Below are positions 42,541 through 50,250 of a DNA stretch of 64,000 nt, piece after piece (within the stretch, counting starts at the first letter, position 1; every line of letters begins with the position of its first letter). Both the position numbers and the translations under genes were made by a program. Under the pieces are notes generated by a model, which ran no database searches, had not been told where the DNA came from, and worked only from the letters and a program-made list of their open reading frames with translations. The stretch comes from Atopobiaceae bacterium (GTDB lineage: Bacteria; Actinomycetota; Coriobacteriia; Coriobacteriales; Atopobiaceae). Location: assembly GCA_902834555.1 (NCBI GenBank), contig CADFJN010000011.1, positions 1-64,000 on the forward strand. Reading direction: 5' to 3'.

Positions 42541-43701
42541 CTACTCCAAGCCGTCGACGGCAGGCGCCTCGCCCTCCCACGTGGTGAGGCAGGCGTCAAG
42601 GCCGCGCTCGACGGCGTCGCGATCCATGTGGCGGCCAATAACGCAGAGTCGAACCATGCGGTCCCCCACCTTGGGATCCCAGTCGCGACGCAGCTCGGGG
42701 ACCTCCTCCATGTTGCGCTTGAGCTCGTCTTCCGGCATGAGCGCCGCCCACTGGCCGTTCTCGGTGAGCGTGAACTGCTGACCGGCCTGCTCAAACACGT
42801 AGCACATGTCGGGGTCGTTGTTGACCCACATGAGGCCCTTGACGCGGATCACGGACTCGGGCCAGTTGTTCACGAACTCGGAGAGAGCGTGGTAGTCGAA
42901 GGGCTGGCGACGCTGGTAGACAAAGGTGGAGACGTCGTACTCCAGGACCTCGGGGTTCTCGTGCTCCTCGGGGTGCTCCATGGCATCCACCCACGCAGCC
43001 GAGCCGTACGCCTCGTCAAAGCTAAAGCGCCCGGTGTTGAGCAGCTCGTCCATGGCAACGTTGCCGTTCACGGCCTCCACGATGCGCGCGTGGGGCTGCA
43101 GGCCGCGCACGATGGCCTTGAGCTCCGCCACCTGCTCGGGGGTCACGCGGTCGCACTTGTTAAGCACGAGCGTGGTGCAGAACTCGATCTGCTGGATGAG
43201 AAGGCTCTCGACGTCGTCCTCCTCGATGTCGTCGGAGAGAAGGGCGTGGCCACCGTTGAACTCGTCGTACATGCGGGCGCAGTCGACCACGGCCACGATG
43301 TTGTCCAGGTCGAGCGGAGCAGTGCCACCCTTGGTCTGGTCGCAGATGGACGAGATGGTGTAGGCAATGGGGATGGGCTCGCAGATGCCCGAGGCCTCGA
43401 TGATGATGTAGTCGAAGTCGCCGGTCTCGGCGATGGACGTGAGCTGCTGCGCCAGGTCGGAGGCAAGCGTGCAGCAGATGCAGCCGTTGCTCATGGGGAT
43501 GAGGCTGTCCGTGGCAGAGAGGCCGCCGTTCTTGATGAGGCTTGCGTCAACGTTGATCTCGCCAATGTCGTTCACGATGACGGCGGCGCGAATGCCCTCG
43601 TCGTTGGCAAGGATGTGGTTGAGAAGCGTGGTCTTACCCGCTCCCAGATAACCGGTGAGCATGACAATCTTGACCGGAGTCGTGGTGTCCTTCGTGGGCA
43701 T
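42541..43701 (-). CDS. CobW/COG0523-family GTPase (putative metallochaperone)
   Basis: The 386-residue protein has a G domain with Walker A GYLGAGKT (17-24), the COG0523 metal-binding GCICC (73-77), IIIEASGICEP switch region and a NKCD base-specificity motif (LVLNKCDRV). The CobW C-terminal domain follows (VSTFVYQRRQPFDYHALSEFV). Such GTPases deliver metals (Zn, Co and others) to target proteins. GGGGG precedes the ATG. Which metal is unknown: no Zur or B12 site was recognised upstream. Confidence 0.92.
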   Translation of the reverse strand: MPTKDTTTPVKIVMLTGYLGAGKTTLLNHILANDEGIRAAVIVNDIGEINVDASLIKNGGLSATDSLIPMSNGCICCTLASDLAQQLTSIAETGDFDYIIIEASGICEPIPIAYTISSICDQTKGGTAPLDLDNIVAVVDCARMYDEFNGGHALLSDDIEEDDVESLLIQQIEFCTTLVLNKCDRVTPEQVAELKAIVRGLQPHARIVEAVNGNVAMDELLNTGRFSFDEAYGSAAWVDAMEHPEEHENPEVLEYDVSTFVYQRRQPFDYHALSEFVNNWPESVIRVKGLMWVNNDPDMCYVFEQAGQQFTLTENGQWAALMPEDELKRNMEEVPELRRDWDPKVGDRMVRLCVIGRHMDRDAVERGLDACLTTWEGEAPAVDGLE

Positions 43702-43845
43702 GCGTGCCCCCTTCTGCCGGCGCGCGAGACGCTGGCTACGAGTCTGGTGAACTGGAAGAGTCTAGGGCATACGTGTGGTGAGATTGAGGGGCCGAGAGGT
43801 TCGCAGCGTGCGGCGACCGGGCGTCTCTCGGCATGCCGCCTACGC

Positions 43846-44592
43846 TCACAGCGCGTAGCAGTCGTAGCGTATGGCCTTGCCGGCCACGGTGTAGCTGGGC
43901 TTCTCGCCAGCAAGCCACGGTCCCTTGGCCGGGCGCTTCACCACAATGCGACGGGGGCCCGCAGCCCGAGCGGCGTCCATAAGCCCGCGCTCGTCGTCAC
44001 ACGGCCGCTCTAGGCGTTGAATGAGCTGCAGCTTCTTCTTGACGGCCGCGCTCTTGCGGCGCTCGGGAAACATGGGGTCGAGAAGGACCACGTCAGGCGA
44101 GAAGCCCAGCGCGGGAAGCGCCGGCACGGAGTCCTCTCCGCGAAGCTCCATGCGTGAGACCGCCTCCGCCAGCGCCGGGTCCGCCGCCGCACGCGCCAGG
44201 GCGTCACCCAGAAGCGCACAGATCACGGGATCGCGCTCGAAGAGCGTCACCGAGAAGCCCGCCGCAGCCAAAAGCAGCGAGTCCTCCCCCATCCCGGCAG
44301 TCGCGTCCACGGCAGTGAGCGGCCCAGCCGCCCCGCGGATGCGTGCCGCGCGCACCACCAGCTCGCGGTTGAGGTTGCCCGCGCGAAGGCGCGGCACCAT
44401 GCGCGAGAGGTCCGCTGCAAGCGACATTCCGTCGCCCTCGAGCGAGAGGCCCCTCTCGTCCACAAGAAGGCACAGCCCACCTGCTGCCTGCGCGGTGCCC
44501 ACAGGCGCCACGGGCACGCCGAGACGAGCCGCCAGCTCCTGCGCCCGAACGGCGTCCCCGCCCGCACCAACTTCTACAACCAGGCCCTCCAC
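43846..44592 (-). CDS. rsmJ: 16S rRNA (guanine1516-N2)-methyltransferase
   Basis: The 248-residue SAM-dependent methyltransferase resembles RsmJ/YhiQ, which methylates G1516 of 16S rRNA. Diagnostic segments are VDATAGMGEDSLLLAAAGFSVTLFERDPVI (SAM site) and LDPMFPERRKSAAVKKKLQLI, the RsmJ-specific catalytic stretch. GTG is the start, 6 nt after the stop of the upstream ABC ATPase gene. No strong ribosome binding site is present, so coupling to the upstream gene is likely. Confidence 0.9.
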   Translation of the reverse strand: MEGLVVEVGAGGDAVRAQELAARLGVPVAPVGTAQAAGGLCLLVDERGLSLEGDGMSLAADLSRMVPRLRAGNLNRELVVRAARIRGAAGPLTAVDATAGMGEDSLLLAAAGFSVTLFERDPVICALLGDALARAAADPALAEAVSRMELRGEDSVPALPALGFSPDVVLLDPMFPERRKSAAVKKKLQLIQRLERPCDDERGLMDAARAAGPRRIVVKRPAKGPWLAGEKPSYTVAGKAIRYDCYAL

Positions 44593-44598
44593 CAGCGC

Positions 44599-45417
44599 CT
44601 ACGCCCCGTACTGTCCGCGCATCGAGTACCAGCCGTCGTGCTCGTCCACCACAAGGGGCACGTCGAAGAGGTTGGAGAGGACCTCATCGCACAGGATTTG
44701 CTCCTTGGGGCCGTCGGCGAAGATGGCTGCGTTCTTGATGAGCATCACGCGCCCAATGGCCGGGATGATGTCCTCGGGGTAGTGCGTGACCAGAATGATC
44801 GAGCGGCCCTCGGCGGCTAGTGTGCTCATGGTCTCGCGCACGTGGTACATGCCCTCGGGATCAAGGCCGGTGCACGGCTCGTCAAAGACAAGCACCTGCG
44901 GGTCGCGGATGAGCTCGCGCGCCACCAGGACGCGGCGGGCCTGGCCGGTCGAGAGGGTCATCACGTCGCGCTCCGCCACCTCGGGAATGCCCAGGCGGTC
45001 AAGCGCGTCGAGCGCCAGCTGGCGGTCGCGCTCGGTGACCTCCACCTGCTTGGGCAGCCCCAGCGTGCCAAAGAGACCGCCCACCACAATGTCAACGGAC
45101 GGCAGGTGCACGCGGATCTGCTCGTGCATGGTGGAGCTCACCACGCCCAGCGCGCGGCGCACGTCGGTGAGCTGCGGGCGCGGGTTGCCGCGAAAGCGCA
45201 CGGGCGGCTCGTCTCGGTAGAGCGGGAAGACCTCCCTGGTGAGGAGCTGTATGAAGGTAGACTTGCCCGCGCCGTTAGGGCCGAGAAGCGCCACGTGCTC
45301 GCCCTCGTGTAGCGTGAAGTCGTCCACGTGGAGGATGGTCTTGCTCGCCCTCACCACGCTTGCGTCGTGGATGGCAAAGAGCGGCGTATTGTCGCCGGCG
45401 TTCTTCTCGCCCTGCAT
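44599..45417 (-). CDS. Stand-alone ABC ATPase
   Basis: The 272-residue protein is a single ABC ATPase domain: Walker A GPNGAGKST (about 48-56), Q-loop in VVSSTMHEQI, signature LSTGQARRV (variant of LSGGQ), Walker B VLVFDEPCTGLD and the H-loop VTHYPEDI. It resembles ModF/YlmA-type ATPases that lack a partner permease gene. None is adjacent here. GGGAG precedes the ATG. It is probably co-transcribed with rsmJ. The role could be regulation or a shared transport ATPase. Confidence 0.88.
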   Translation of the reverse strand: MQGEKNAGDNTPLFAIHDASVVRASKTILHVDDFTLHEGEHVALLGPNGAGKSTFIQLLTREVFPLYRDEPPVRFRGNPRPQLTDVRRALGVVSSTMHEQIRVHLPSVDIVVGGLFGTLGLPKQVEVTERDRQLALDALDRLGIPEVAERDVMTLSTGQARRVLVARELIRDPQVLVFDEPCTGLDPEGMYHVRETMSTLAAEGRSIILVTHYPEDIIPAIGRVMLIKNAAIFADGPKEQILCDEVLSNLFDVPLVVDEHDGWYSMRGQYGA

Positions 45418-45467
45418 GCGGTCTCCCGGTTTTTCCTTGGTGTAACTTCACACAAACGCACCACCAC

Positions 45468-45495
45468 TTGGGGTGTCGTACAGACCTACTATAAG
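45468..45495 (+). promoter_or_regulatory. Promoter of ilvA
   Basis: -35 TTGGGG (45468-45473) and -10 TATAAG (45490-45495), 16 bp apart, lie about 75 nt upstream of the ilvA start. No leader peptide was seen in between. Confidence 0.5.
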
Positions 45496-45572
45496 CATTA
45501 CGTGCGCGTTCGCGGCAGATTGGCGACGCGCTGAAACACGCCGTCACGTCCTTTGCGCAGATAGGGGTCCCT

Positions 45573-46793
45573 ATGCCAGAGATGCTCACACTTGAGGCCT
45601 TCGAGGAGGCATCCGAGAAAGTCAAAGAGGTCACGCTCGAGACAAAGCTCGTGGAGAGCCCGTACCTCTCGGCGGCGACCGGCAACCGTATGTGGCTCAA
45701 GCCCGAGAACATGCAGCGCACCGGCGCCTACAAGCTGCGCGGCGCGTACTACAAGATCTCGAAGCTCTCCCAGGAGGAGCTCGACCGCGGCGTAATCACC
45801 GCAAGTGCCGGCAACCACGCGCAGGGCGTGGCATATGCCGCCACCCACGCGGGCGCACGCTCCATCGTGGTCATGCCCACCACCACGCCACTCATCAAGG
45901 TTGAGCGCACCAAGGGCTACGGTGCCGAGGTTATTCTCTACGGCGACGTCTTTGACGACGCCAAGGAGCGCGCCGTCGAGATTGCCGAGGAGGAGGGCCT
46001 CACCTACATCCCGCCGTTCAACGACACCACGGTGGCAACCGGCCAGGGCACTATCGCAATGGAGATCATCCAGGAGCTGCCACTGGTCGACACCATCCTC
46101 GTACCCGTGGGTGGCGGCGGCCTGGCCTGCGGCGTCTCGACCTTCGCCAAGCTCTACAACCCCAAGATCCGCGTCATTGGCGTGGAGCCCACCGGCGCGG
46201 CGAGCCTCACGGCGGCGCTCGAGGCCGGCCACGTGGTAAAGCTCCCCAGCGCCAACACCATCGCCGACGGCACGGCCGTTCTCGAGGTGGGCGACAAGGT
46301 CTTCCCCTATCTGCAGCAGAACCTCGACGACGTCATCTGCGTGGACGACGATGAGCTGGTTGTCTCGTTCCTCGACATGGTCGAGAACCACAAGATGATT
46401 GTCGAGAACTCCGGCCTGCTCACGGTGGCTGCGGCAAAGCACCTGCCCGCCGAGGGCAAGCGCGTGGCGTGCATCCTCTCCGGCGGCAACATGGACGTGA
46501 TCACCATGTCGAGCGTGGTGCAGCACGGCCTCATCCAGCGCGGCCGCATCTTCACCGTGAGCGTGCTGCTCCCCGACCGCCCGGGCATGCTCGTGCGTGT
46601 GGCCAGCGTGATCGCCGAGCAGAACGGCAACGTGATCAAGCTCGAGCACAACCAGTTTGTCTCGACCAACAGGAACGCGGCGGTCGAGCTGCGCGTGACC
46701 ATCGAGGCCTATGGCGAGGAGCACAAGGCGCAGATCGTGGACGCAATCCACGAGGCCGGCTTCAACCCCACGCTCGTGCAGACGTCGCTGTAG
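45573..46793 (+). CDS. ilvA: Threonine ammonia-lyase
   Basis: The 406-residue PLP enzyme deaminates L-threonine to 2-oxobutanoate, the first step to isoleucine. The PLP lysine is in RTGAYKLRGAY (about residue 54), the Gly loop is VGGGGLACG and SAGNHAQG binds substrate. Residues from about 325 form one ACT-like regulatory domain (FTVSVLLPDRPGMLVRVASVIAEQNGN). The length and single ACT domain match the short TdcB/IlvA2-like class rather than E. coli IlvA (514 aa, two domains), so both a catabolic and a biosynthetic role are possible. It is convergent with the leu operon, with tandem terminators between. Confidence 0.93.
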   Translation: MPEMLTLEAFEEASEKVKEVTLETKLVESPYLSAATGNRMWLKPENMQRTGAYKLRGAYYKISKLSQEELDRGVITASAGNHAQGVAYAATHAGARSIVVMPTTTPLIKVERTKGYGAEVILYGDVFDDAKERAVEIAEEEGLTYIPPFNDTTVATGQGTIAMEIIQELPLVDTILVPVGGGGLACGVSTFAKLYNPKIRVIGVEPTGAASLTAALEAGHVVKLPSANTIADGTAVLEVGDKVFPYLQQNLDDVICVDDDELVVSFLDMVENHKMIVENSGLLTVAAAKHLPAEGKRVACILSGGNMDVITMSSVVQHGLIQRGRIFTVSVLLPDRPGMLVRVASVIAEQNGNVIKLEHNQFVSTNRNAAVELRVTIEAYGEEHKAQIVDAIHEAGFNPTLVQTSL

Positions 46794-46811
46794 GAGCGCA
46801 GGAGCGCTGCC

Positions 46812-46846
46812 CCCTCCGGCACCTCGTGTCGCCGGAGGGAGCATTT
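46812..46846 (+). terminator. Terminator of ilvA
   Basis: CCCTCCGGC (46812-46820) and GCCGGAGGG (46831-46839) form a 9-bp stem followed by AGCATTTTGTT, 19 nt after the ilvA stop codon. Confidence 0.8.
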
Positions 46847-46869
46847 TGTTGCGGATGCACGCAGAATTG

Positions 46870-46905
46870 AGCCCTCCGGCGACATTTTGTCTCCGGAGGG
46901 CTTGT
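46870..46905. terminator. Second terminator, shared by ilvA and leuB
   Basis: AGCCCTCCGG (46870-46879) and CCGGAGGGCT (46893-46902) enclose CGACATTTTGTCT. The stem repeats the sequence of the preceding terminator and can act from either side of the convergent pair ilvA/leuB. Confidence 0.65.
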
Positions 46906-46940
46906 TCTGTTGCAATTGTCGCCAAAACGGACCTTCTGGC

Positions 46941-47001
46941 GACACAGGCGCCGAGAAGCTCACGGCATTCCGTCGGACACAGGCGCCGATAAGCGCACGG
47001 C
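46941..47001. repeat. 26-bp direct repeat downstream of leuB
   Basis: GACACAGGCGCCGAGAAGCT (46941-46960, continuing to 46966) recurs at 46976-47001 with two mismatches over 26 bp, offset by 35 bp. Each unit holds GGCGCC. It lies immediately downstream of leuB in the convergent spacer. Confidence 0.6.
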
Positions 47002-47024
47002 GACGGCGCGGAGGCGCGGCGCCC

Positions 47025-48137
47025 CTACAGATACTCCACGACCTTGTCGCCCATCGCGGCGGTTCCCAGCACGTGGTCCGCCGGCGTGGCGTCATCGGCG
47101 ATGTCGCGGGTGCGCCAGCCGTCGTCGAGGACGCGCTCCACGGCAGACTCGACCCAGCCAGCCTCCTCGGTCATGTCGAAGGCGTAGGTGAGCATCATGC
47201 CCGTCGAGAGGATCTGCGCCAGCGGGTTGGCGATGCCCTTGCCGGCGATGTCCGGCGCGGAGCCGGCGGAGGGCTCGAAGAGCGAGACGCCGTCGCCCAG
47301 ACTCGCGCTTGCGAGCATGCCAAGCGAGCCCGTGATCTGCGCAGCCTCGTCGGAGAGGATGTCGCCAAACATGTTCTCGGTCACGATGACGTCGAAGTCC
47401 GCTGGCCTGTTTATGAGCTGCATGGCGGTGTTGTCAACGAGCAGGTCCTCAAGCTCGACCTCGGGGAACTCCTCGTCATGGACGCGATGCACAACCTCGC
47501 GCCACATGCGGGAGGTCTCCAGCACGTTGCGCTTGTCGACGCTCGTCACCTTGTTGCGGCGCTTGCGGGCGGCCTCGAACGCCTTGCGAGCAATGCGTTC
47601 GACCTCGTACTCGCGGTACTCCATGGTGTCGTAGGCGCGCTGCCCGCGACCGCCGTTGGCGCCTGCGCCCTCCTCGTCGTAGAAGCGCTCGCGGCGCCCA
47701 AAGTAGAGGCCGCCCGTGAGCTCGCGAACAATCACAAGGTCAACGCCCTTGATGACCTCCGGGCGAAGCGTCGACGCGCCCGCCAAAGCGTCGTAGATCT
47801 TAACGGGGCGCAGGTTGGTGTAGAGGCCGAGGCCCTTACGAATGCCGAGAAGCCCCTGCTCCGGACGAGGTGCGTTTGGATCGGTGGAGTCCCACTTGGG
47901 TCCGCCCACAGAGGCGAGAAGAACGGCGTCCGAGGCCTTGGCAGCGTTGAGCGTCTCGTCGGGCAGCGGGCTTCCGCTGGCGTCTATGGCCGCGCCGCCA
48001 ATGAGGTGGTCCTCACAGACAAAGTCAACGTTGGCCTTCTCGCCCACTGCTGCCAGGACCTTCTTGCCCTCGGCCATGATCTCGGGACCAATGCCGTCGC
48101 CCGGCAGCGTGCACACGCGATAAGTTGCCTTAGCCAT
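47025..48137 (-). CDS. leuB: 3-isopropylmalate dehydrogenase
   Basis: The 370-residue enzyme oxidises and decarboxylates 3-isopropylmalate to 2-oxoisocaproate with NAD+. Motifs: LPGDGIGPEIMAEG at the N-terminus, VIVRELTGGLYFG, the catalytic TYR-type region DTMEYREYEVERIARKAFEAA, and VTENMFGDILSDEAAQITGSLGMLASASLG with the cofactor and metal residues. It is the last gene of the leu operon, starting 2 nt after the leuD stop codon. GGGCGAG precedes the ATG. Confidence 0.95.
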   Translation of the reverse strand: MAKATYRVCTLPGDGIGPEIMAEGKKVLAAVGEKANVDFVCEDHLIGGAAIDASGSPLPDETLNAAKASDAVLLASVGGPKWDSTDPNAPRPEQGLLGIRKGLGLYTNLRPVKIYDALAGASTLRPEVIKGVDLVIVRELTGGLYFGRRERFYDEEGAGANGGRGQRAYDTMEYREYEVERIARKAFEAARKRRNKVTSVDKRNVLETSRMWREVVHRVHDEEFPEVELEDLLVDNTAMQLINRPADFDVIVTENMFGDILSDEAAQITGSLGMLASASLGDGVSLFEPSAGSAPDIAGKGIANPLAQILSTGMMLTYAFDMTEEAGWVESAVERVLDDGWRTRDIADDATPADHVLGTAAMGDKVVEYL

Positions 48138-48139
48138 TG

Positions 48140-48646
48140 CTACTCGCCCTTCTTCTCGGCCAGCATGTGCTTAGTACGCGCCACAAGGCCGCCCTCGTTG
48201 ATGATCTCCTGAATGAATGGCGGGAACGGCTGCGCGTGGAAGACGGCGCCCGTGGTCTCGTCGGTGATGGTGCCGGTATCGGCGTCAACGCTCACAACGT
48301 CGCCGTCGGAGATTGCGTCCGCAGCCTCGGGGCACTCCAGAATGGGGAGACCCATGTTGATCGAGTTGCGGTAGAAAATGCGCGCGAAGCTCTTGGCAAT
48401 GACGCACGAGACGCCTGCAGCCTTGATTGCCACGGGCGCATGCTCGCGAGACGATCCGCAGCCAAAGTTCTCGTCGGCCACGATGATGTCGCCTGGCTTC
48501 ACGCGCGAGACGAACGTCTTGTCGAGGTCCTCGAGGCAGTGCTTGGCAAGCTCGGCGGGGTCAGACGTGTTGAGGTAGCGAGCAGGAATAATGACGTCGG
48601 TGTCTATGTCTCTGCCGTAGCGAAAGACGGTTCCTCGGAACTGCAT
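48140..48646 (-). CDS. leuD: Isopropylmalate isomerase small subunit
   Basis: The 168-residue swivel subunit of isopropylmalate isomerase pairs with LeuC. It has FRYGRDIDTDVIIPARYLNTSDP at the start and ENFGCGSSREHAPVAIKAAGVSCVIAKSFARIFYRNSINMGLP, the substrate-binding signature. Its short length (about 165, versus about 200 in E. coli LeuD) matches the archaeal/HacB-like type. GGAAA precedes the ATG. It is separated from leuC by 341 nt that hold two long hairpins, which is unusual for an operon of overlapping genes. Confidence 0.94.
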   Translation of the reverse strand: MQFRGTVFRYGRDIDTDVIIPARYLNTSDPAELAKHCLEDLDKTFVSRVKPGDIIVADENFGCGSSREHAPVAIKAAGVSCVIAKSFARIFYRNSINMGLPILECPEAADAISDGDVVSVDADTGTITDETTGAVFHAQPFPPFIQEIINEGGLVARTKHMLAEKKGE

Positions 48647-48674
48647 GGGTTTCCTTTCTAAAAGGAGGGGTGGT

Positions 48675-48745
48675 GGGTCTCTCCGCCCCGCTCAGACATT
48701 CTCGCGCAAAGGGCGCGCTGCGAAACTCGCTGGGCGGAGAGACCC
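48675..48745. repeat. Structured hairpin, second class, copy 2 (leuC-leuD spacer)
   Basis: A perfect 14-bp stem (GGGTCTCTCCGCCC, 48675-48688, with 48732-48745) can extend outward by several more pairs. The 43-nt loop is GCTCAGACA ... AACTCGC flanking an internal GCGC/GCGC stem. The flanks match the loop of the neighbouring hairpin read on the other strand. It lies just upstream of leuD. Confidence 0.75.
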
Positions 48746-48905
48746 AACACCGCCCGTTATCGAAACAAAAACGCAGGCGAGAGGAACCGTCTTTCGCGTC
48801 AGAGCCCTGACGGAACCTCCACCCCGGAAGAGCAACAGAAGCAAAGAGCGCGGCCGGTGGGACGCCCGTGGCCGGCTGCGGGCTTGCGGCTGTCTTACGA
48901 CCCGA

Positions 48906-48980
48906 GGGTGCGGCCTTTCTTTCCTGTGCGAGTTCTTGGCGCAGCCAAGCTGTCTGAGCACGGGAAGAAAGGCCGCACCC
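48906..48980. repeat. Structured hairpin, second class, copy 3 (leuC-leuD spacer)
   Basis: A 19-bp stem (48906-48924 with 48962-48980; GGGTGCGGCCTTTCTTTCC) has one G-T pair. The 37-nt loop, read on the minus strand, is GCTCAGACA, an internal CTTGG/CCAAG stem, then ACTCGC. The stem sequence differs from the copy at 48675 although the loop flanks are the same. It lies 8 nt beyond the leuC stop codon and could end or stabilise leuAC transcripts. The rest of 48746-48905 shows nothing recognisable. Confidence 0.75.
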
Positions 48981-48987
48981 CTTGCGA

Positions 48988-50250
48988 CTACAGGTCAGAC
49001 GGCAGCGCGATGTGGCCGGCCACGGCCGACGCGGCGCACACGGCCGGGCTCGCCAGGTAGACCTCGGACGTGGGGTCTCCCATGCGGCCGACGAAGTTGC
49101 GGTTGGTGGAGCTCACGCACCTCTCGCCTGCCGCCAGGATGCCCATGTAGCCGCCCAGGCACGGGCCGCAGGTGGGCGTCGAGACCACGCAGTGAGCGTC
49201 GATGAAGACATCCATGAGGCCCTCGTGCACGCACTGCAGCCACACGGCCTGCGTCGCGGGAATCACGATACAGCGCACGTTGGGGTTGACGGTCCTGCCA
49301 CGCAGCACCTCGTCCGCGGCACGCATGTCCTCGATGCGACCGTTGGTGCAGGAGCCAATGACGGCCTGGTCAATGGTAATGTCGCGGCTCTCGGCAACGG
49401 GGTGTGTGTTGGAGGGCAGGTGCGGCCAGGAGACCTGCGGCACAATCTCTGCCGCATCGATCTTGATGACCTGCTTGTAGGTGGCGTCCGGGTCGGGGTG
49501 ATACTCGGTGTAGGGGCGCTCGGTGCGGCCTGCCAGCCAGGCGCGCGCGATGTCGTCCACCTCGAAGAGGCCCGCCTTGCCGCCGGCCTCGATGGCCATG
49601 TTGGCAATGGTGAGGCGCCCCTCAACGGAGAGGTCGCGGATGGTCGAACCGGCAAACTCCATGGCGCAGTAGAGCGCACCGTCCACGCCGATCTTGCCTA
49701 TCACATAAAGGATGATGTCCTTTGCGCTGGCGCCTGCGGGCAGCTTGCCGTCAATCTCGAAGCGGATGGTCTCGGGCACCTTGAACCAGGCGCGACCGGT
49801 GGCCATGCCCACGCCGGCGTCCGTAGAGCCAACGCCCGTGGAGAACGCGCCGATGCCACCGTAGGTGCAGGTGTGGGAGTCCGCGCCAATGACCAGGTCG
49901 CCAGGGCCCACAATGCCGCGCTCGGGGAGAAGAGCGTGCTCGATGCCCATGCAGCCCTGCTCGAAGTAGTGTGTGATGCCCATCTCGTGCGCAAAGTCGC
50001 GCGTGACCTTGGTCTGCTCGGCGCTCTTGATGTCCTTGTTGGGGCTGTAGTGGTCGGGCACCAGGCAGATTCGGTCGCGGTCAAAGACGCCAGCGCCAAT
50101 CTCGCGCACGGTCTTGATGGCGATGGGCGCCGTGATGTCGTTGGCGAGCACGAGGTCGAGGTCGCATTCGATGAGCTGGCCGGGCACAACCTCGGGAAGG
50201 CCCGCGTGGGCTGCGAGGATCTTCTCGGCCATGGTCATGGGGCGTGCCAT
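48988..50250 (-). CDS. leuC: Isopropylmalate isomerase large subunit
   Basis: The 420-residue aconitase-family subunit isomerises 2- to 3-isopropylmalate with LeuD, using a [4Fe-4S] cluster. The cluster ligands are in GADSHTCTYGGIGAFSTG and VSTPTCGPCLGGYMGILAAGE. VIGSCTNGRIEDMRAA is the further signature. Its length is that of the archaeal/HacA-like class (about 420, versus about 466 in E. coli), consistent with the short LeuD. The ATG directly abuts the leuA stop codon, so translation is coupled. Confidence 0.95.
   Translation of the reverse strand: MARPMTMAEKILAAHAGLPEVVPGQLIECDLDLVLANDITAPIAIKTVREIGAGVFDRDRICLVPDHYSPNKDIKSAEQTKVTRDFAHEMGITHYFEQGCMGIEHALLPERGIVGPGDLVIGADSHTCTYGGIGAFSTGVGSTDAGVGMATGRAWFKVPETIRFEIDGKLPAGASAKDIILYVIGKIGVDGALYCAMEFAGSTIRDLSVEGRLTIANMAIEAGGKAGLFEVDDIARAWLAGRTERPYTEYHPDPDATYKQVIKIDAAEIVPQVSWPHLPSNTHPVAESRDITIDQAVIGSCTNGRIEDMRAADEVLRGRTVNPNVRCIVIPATQAVWLQCVHEGLMDVFIDAHCVVSTPTCGPCLGGYMGILAAGERCVSSTNRNFVGRMGDPTSEVYLASPAVCAASAVAGHIALPSDL

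Noticed and set aside
43791..43831. GCCGAGAG/CTCTCGGC hairpin downstream of rsmJ as a terminator
   Set aside because: Only 8 bp with a 26-nt loop and no T-run; too weak to call.
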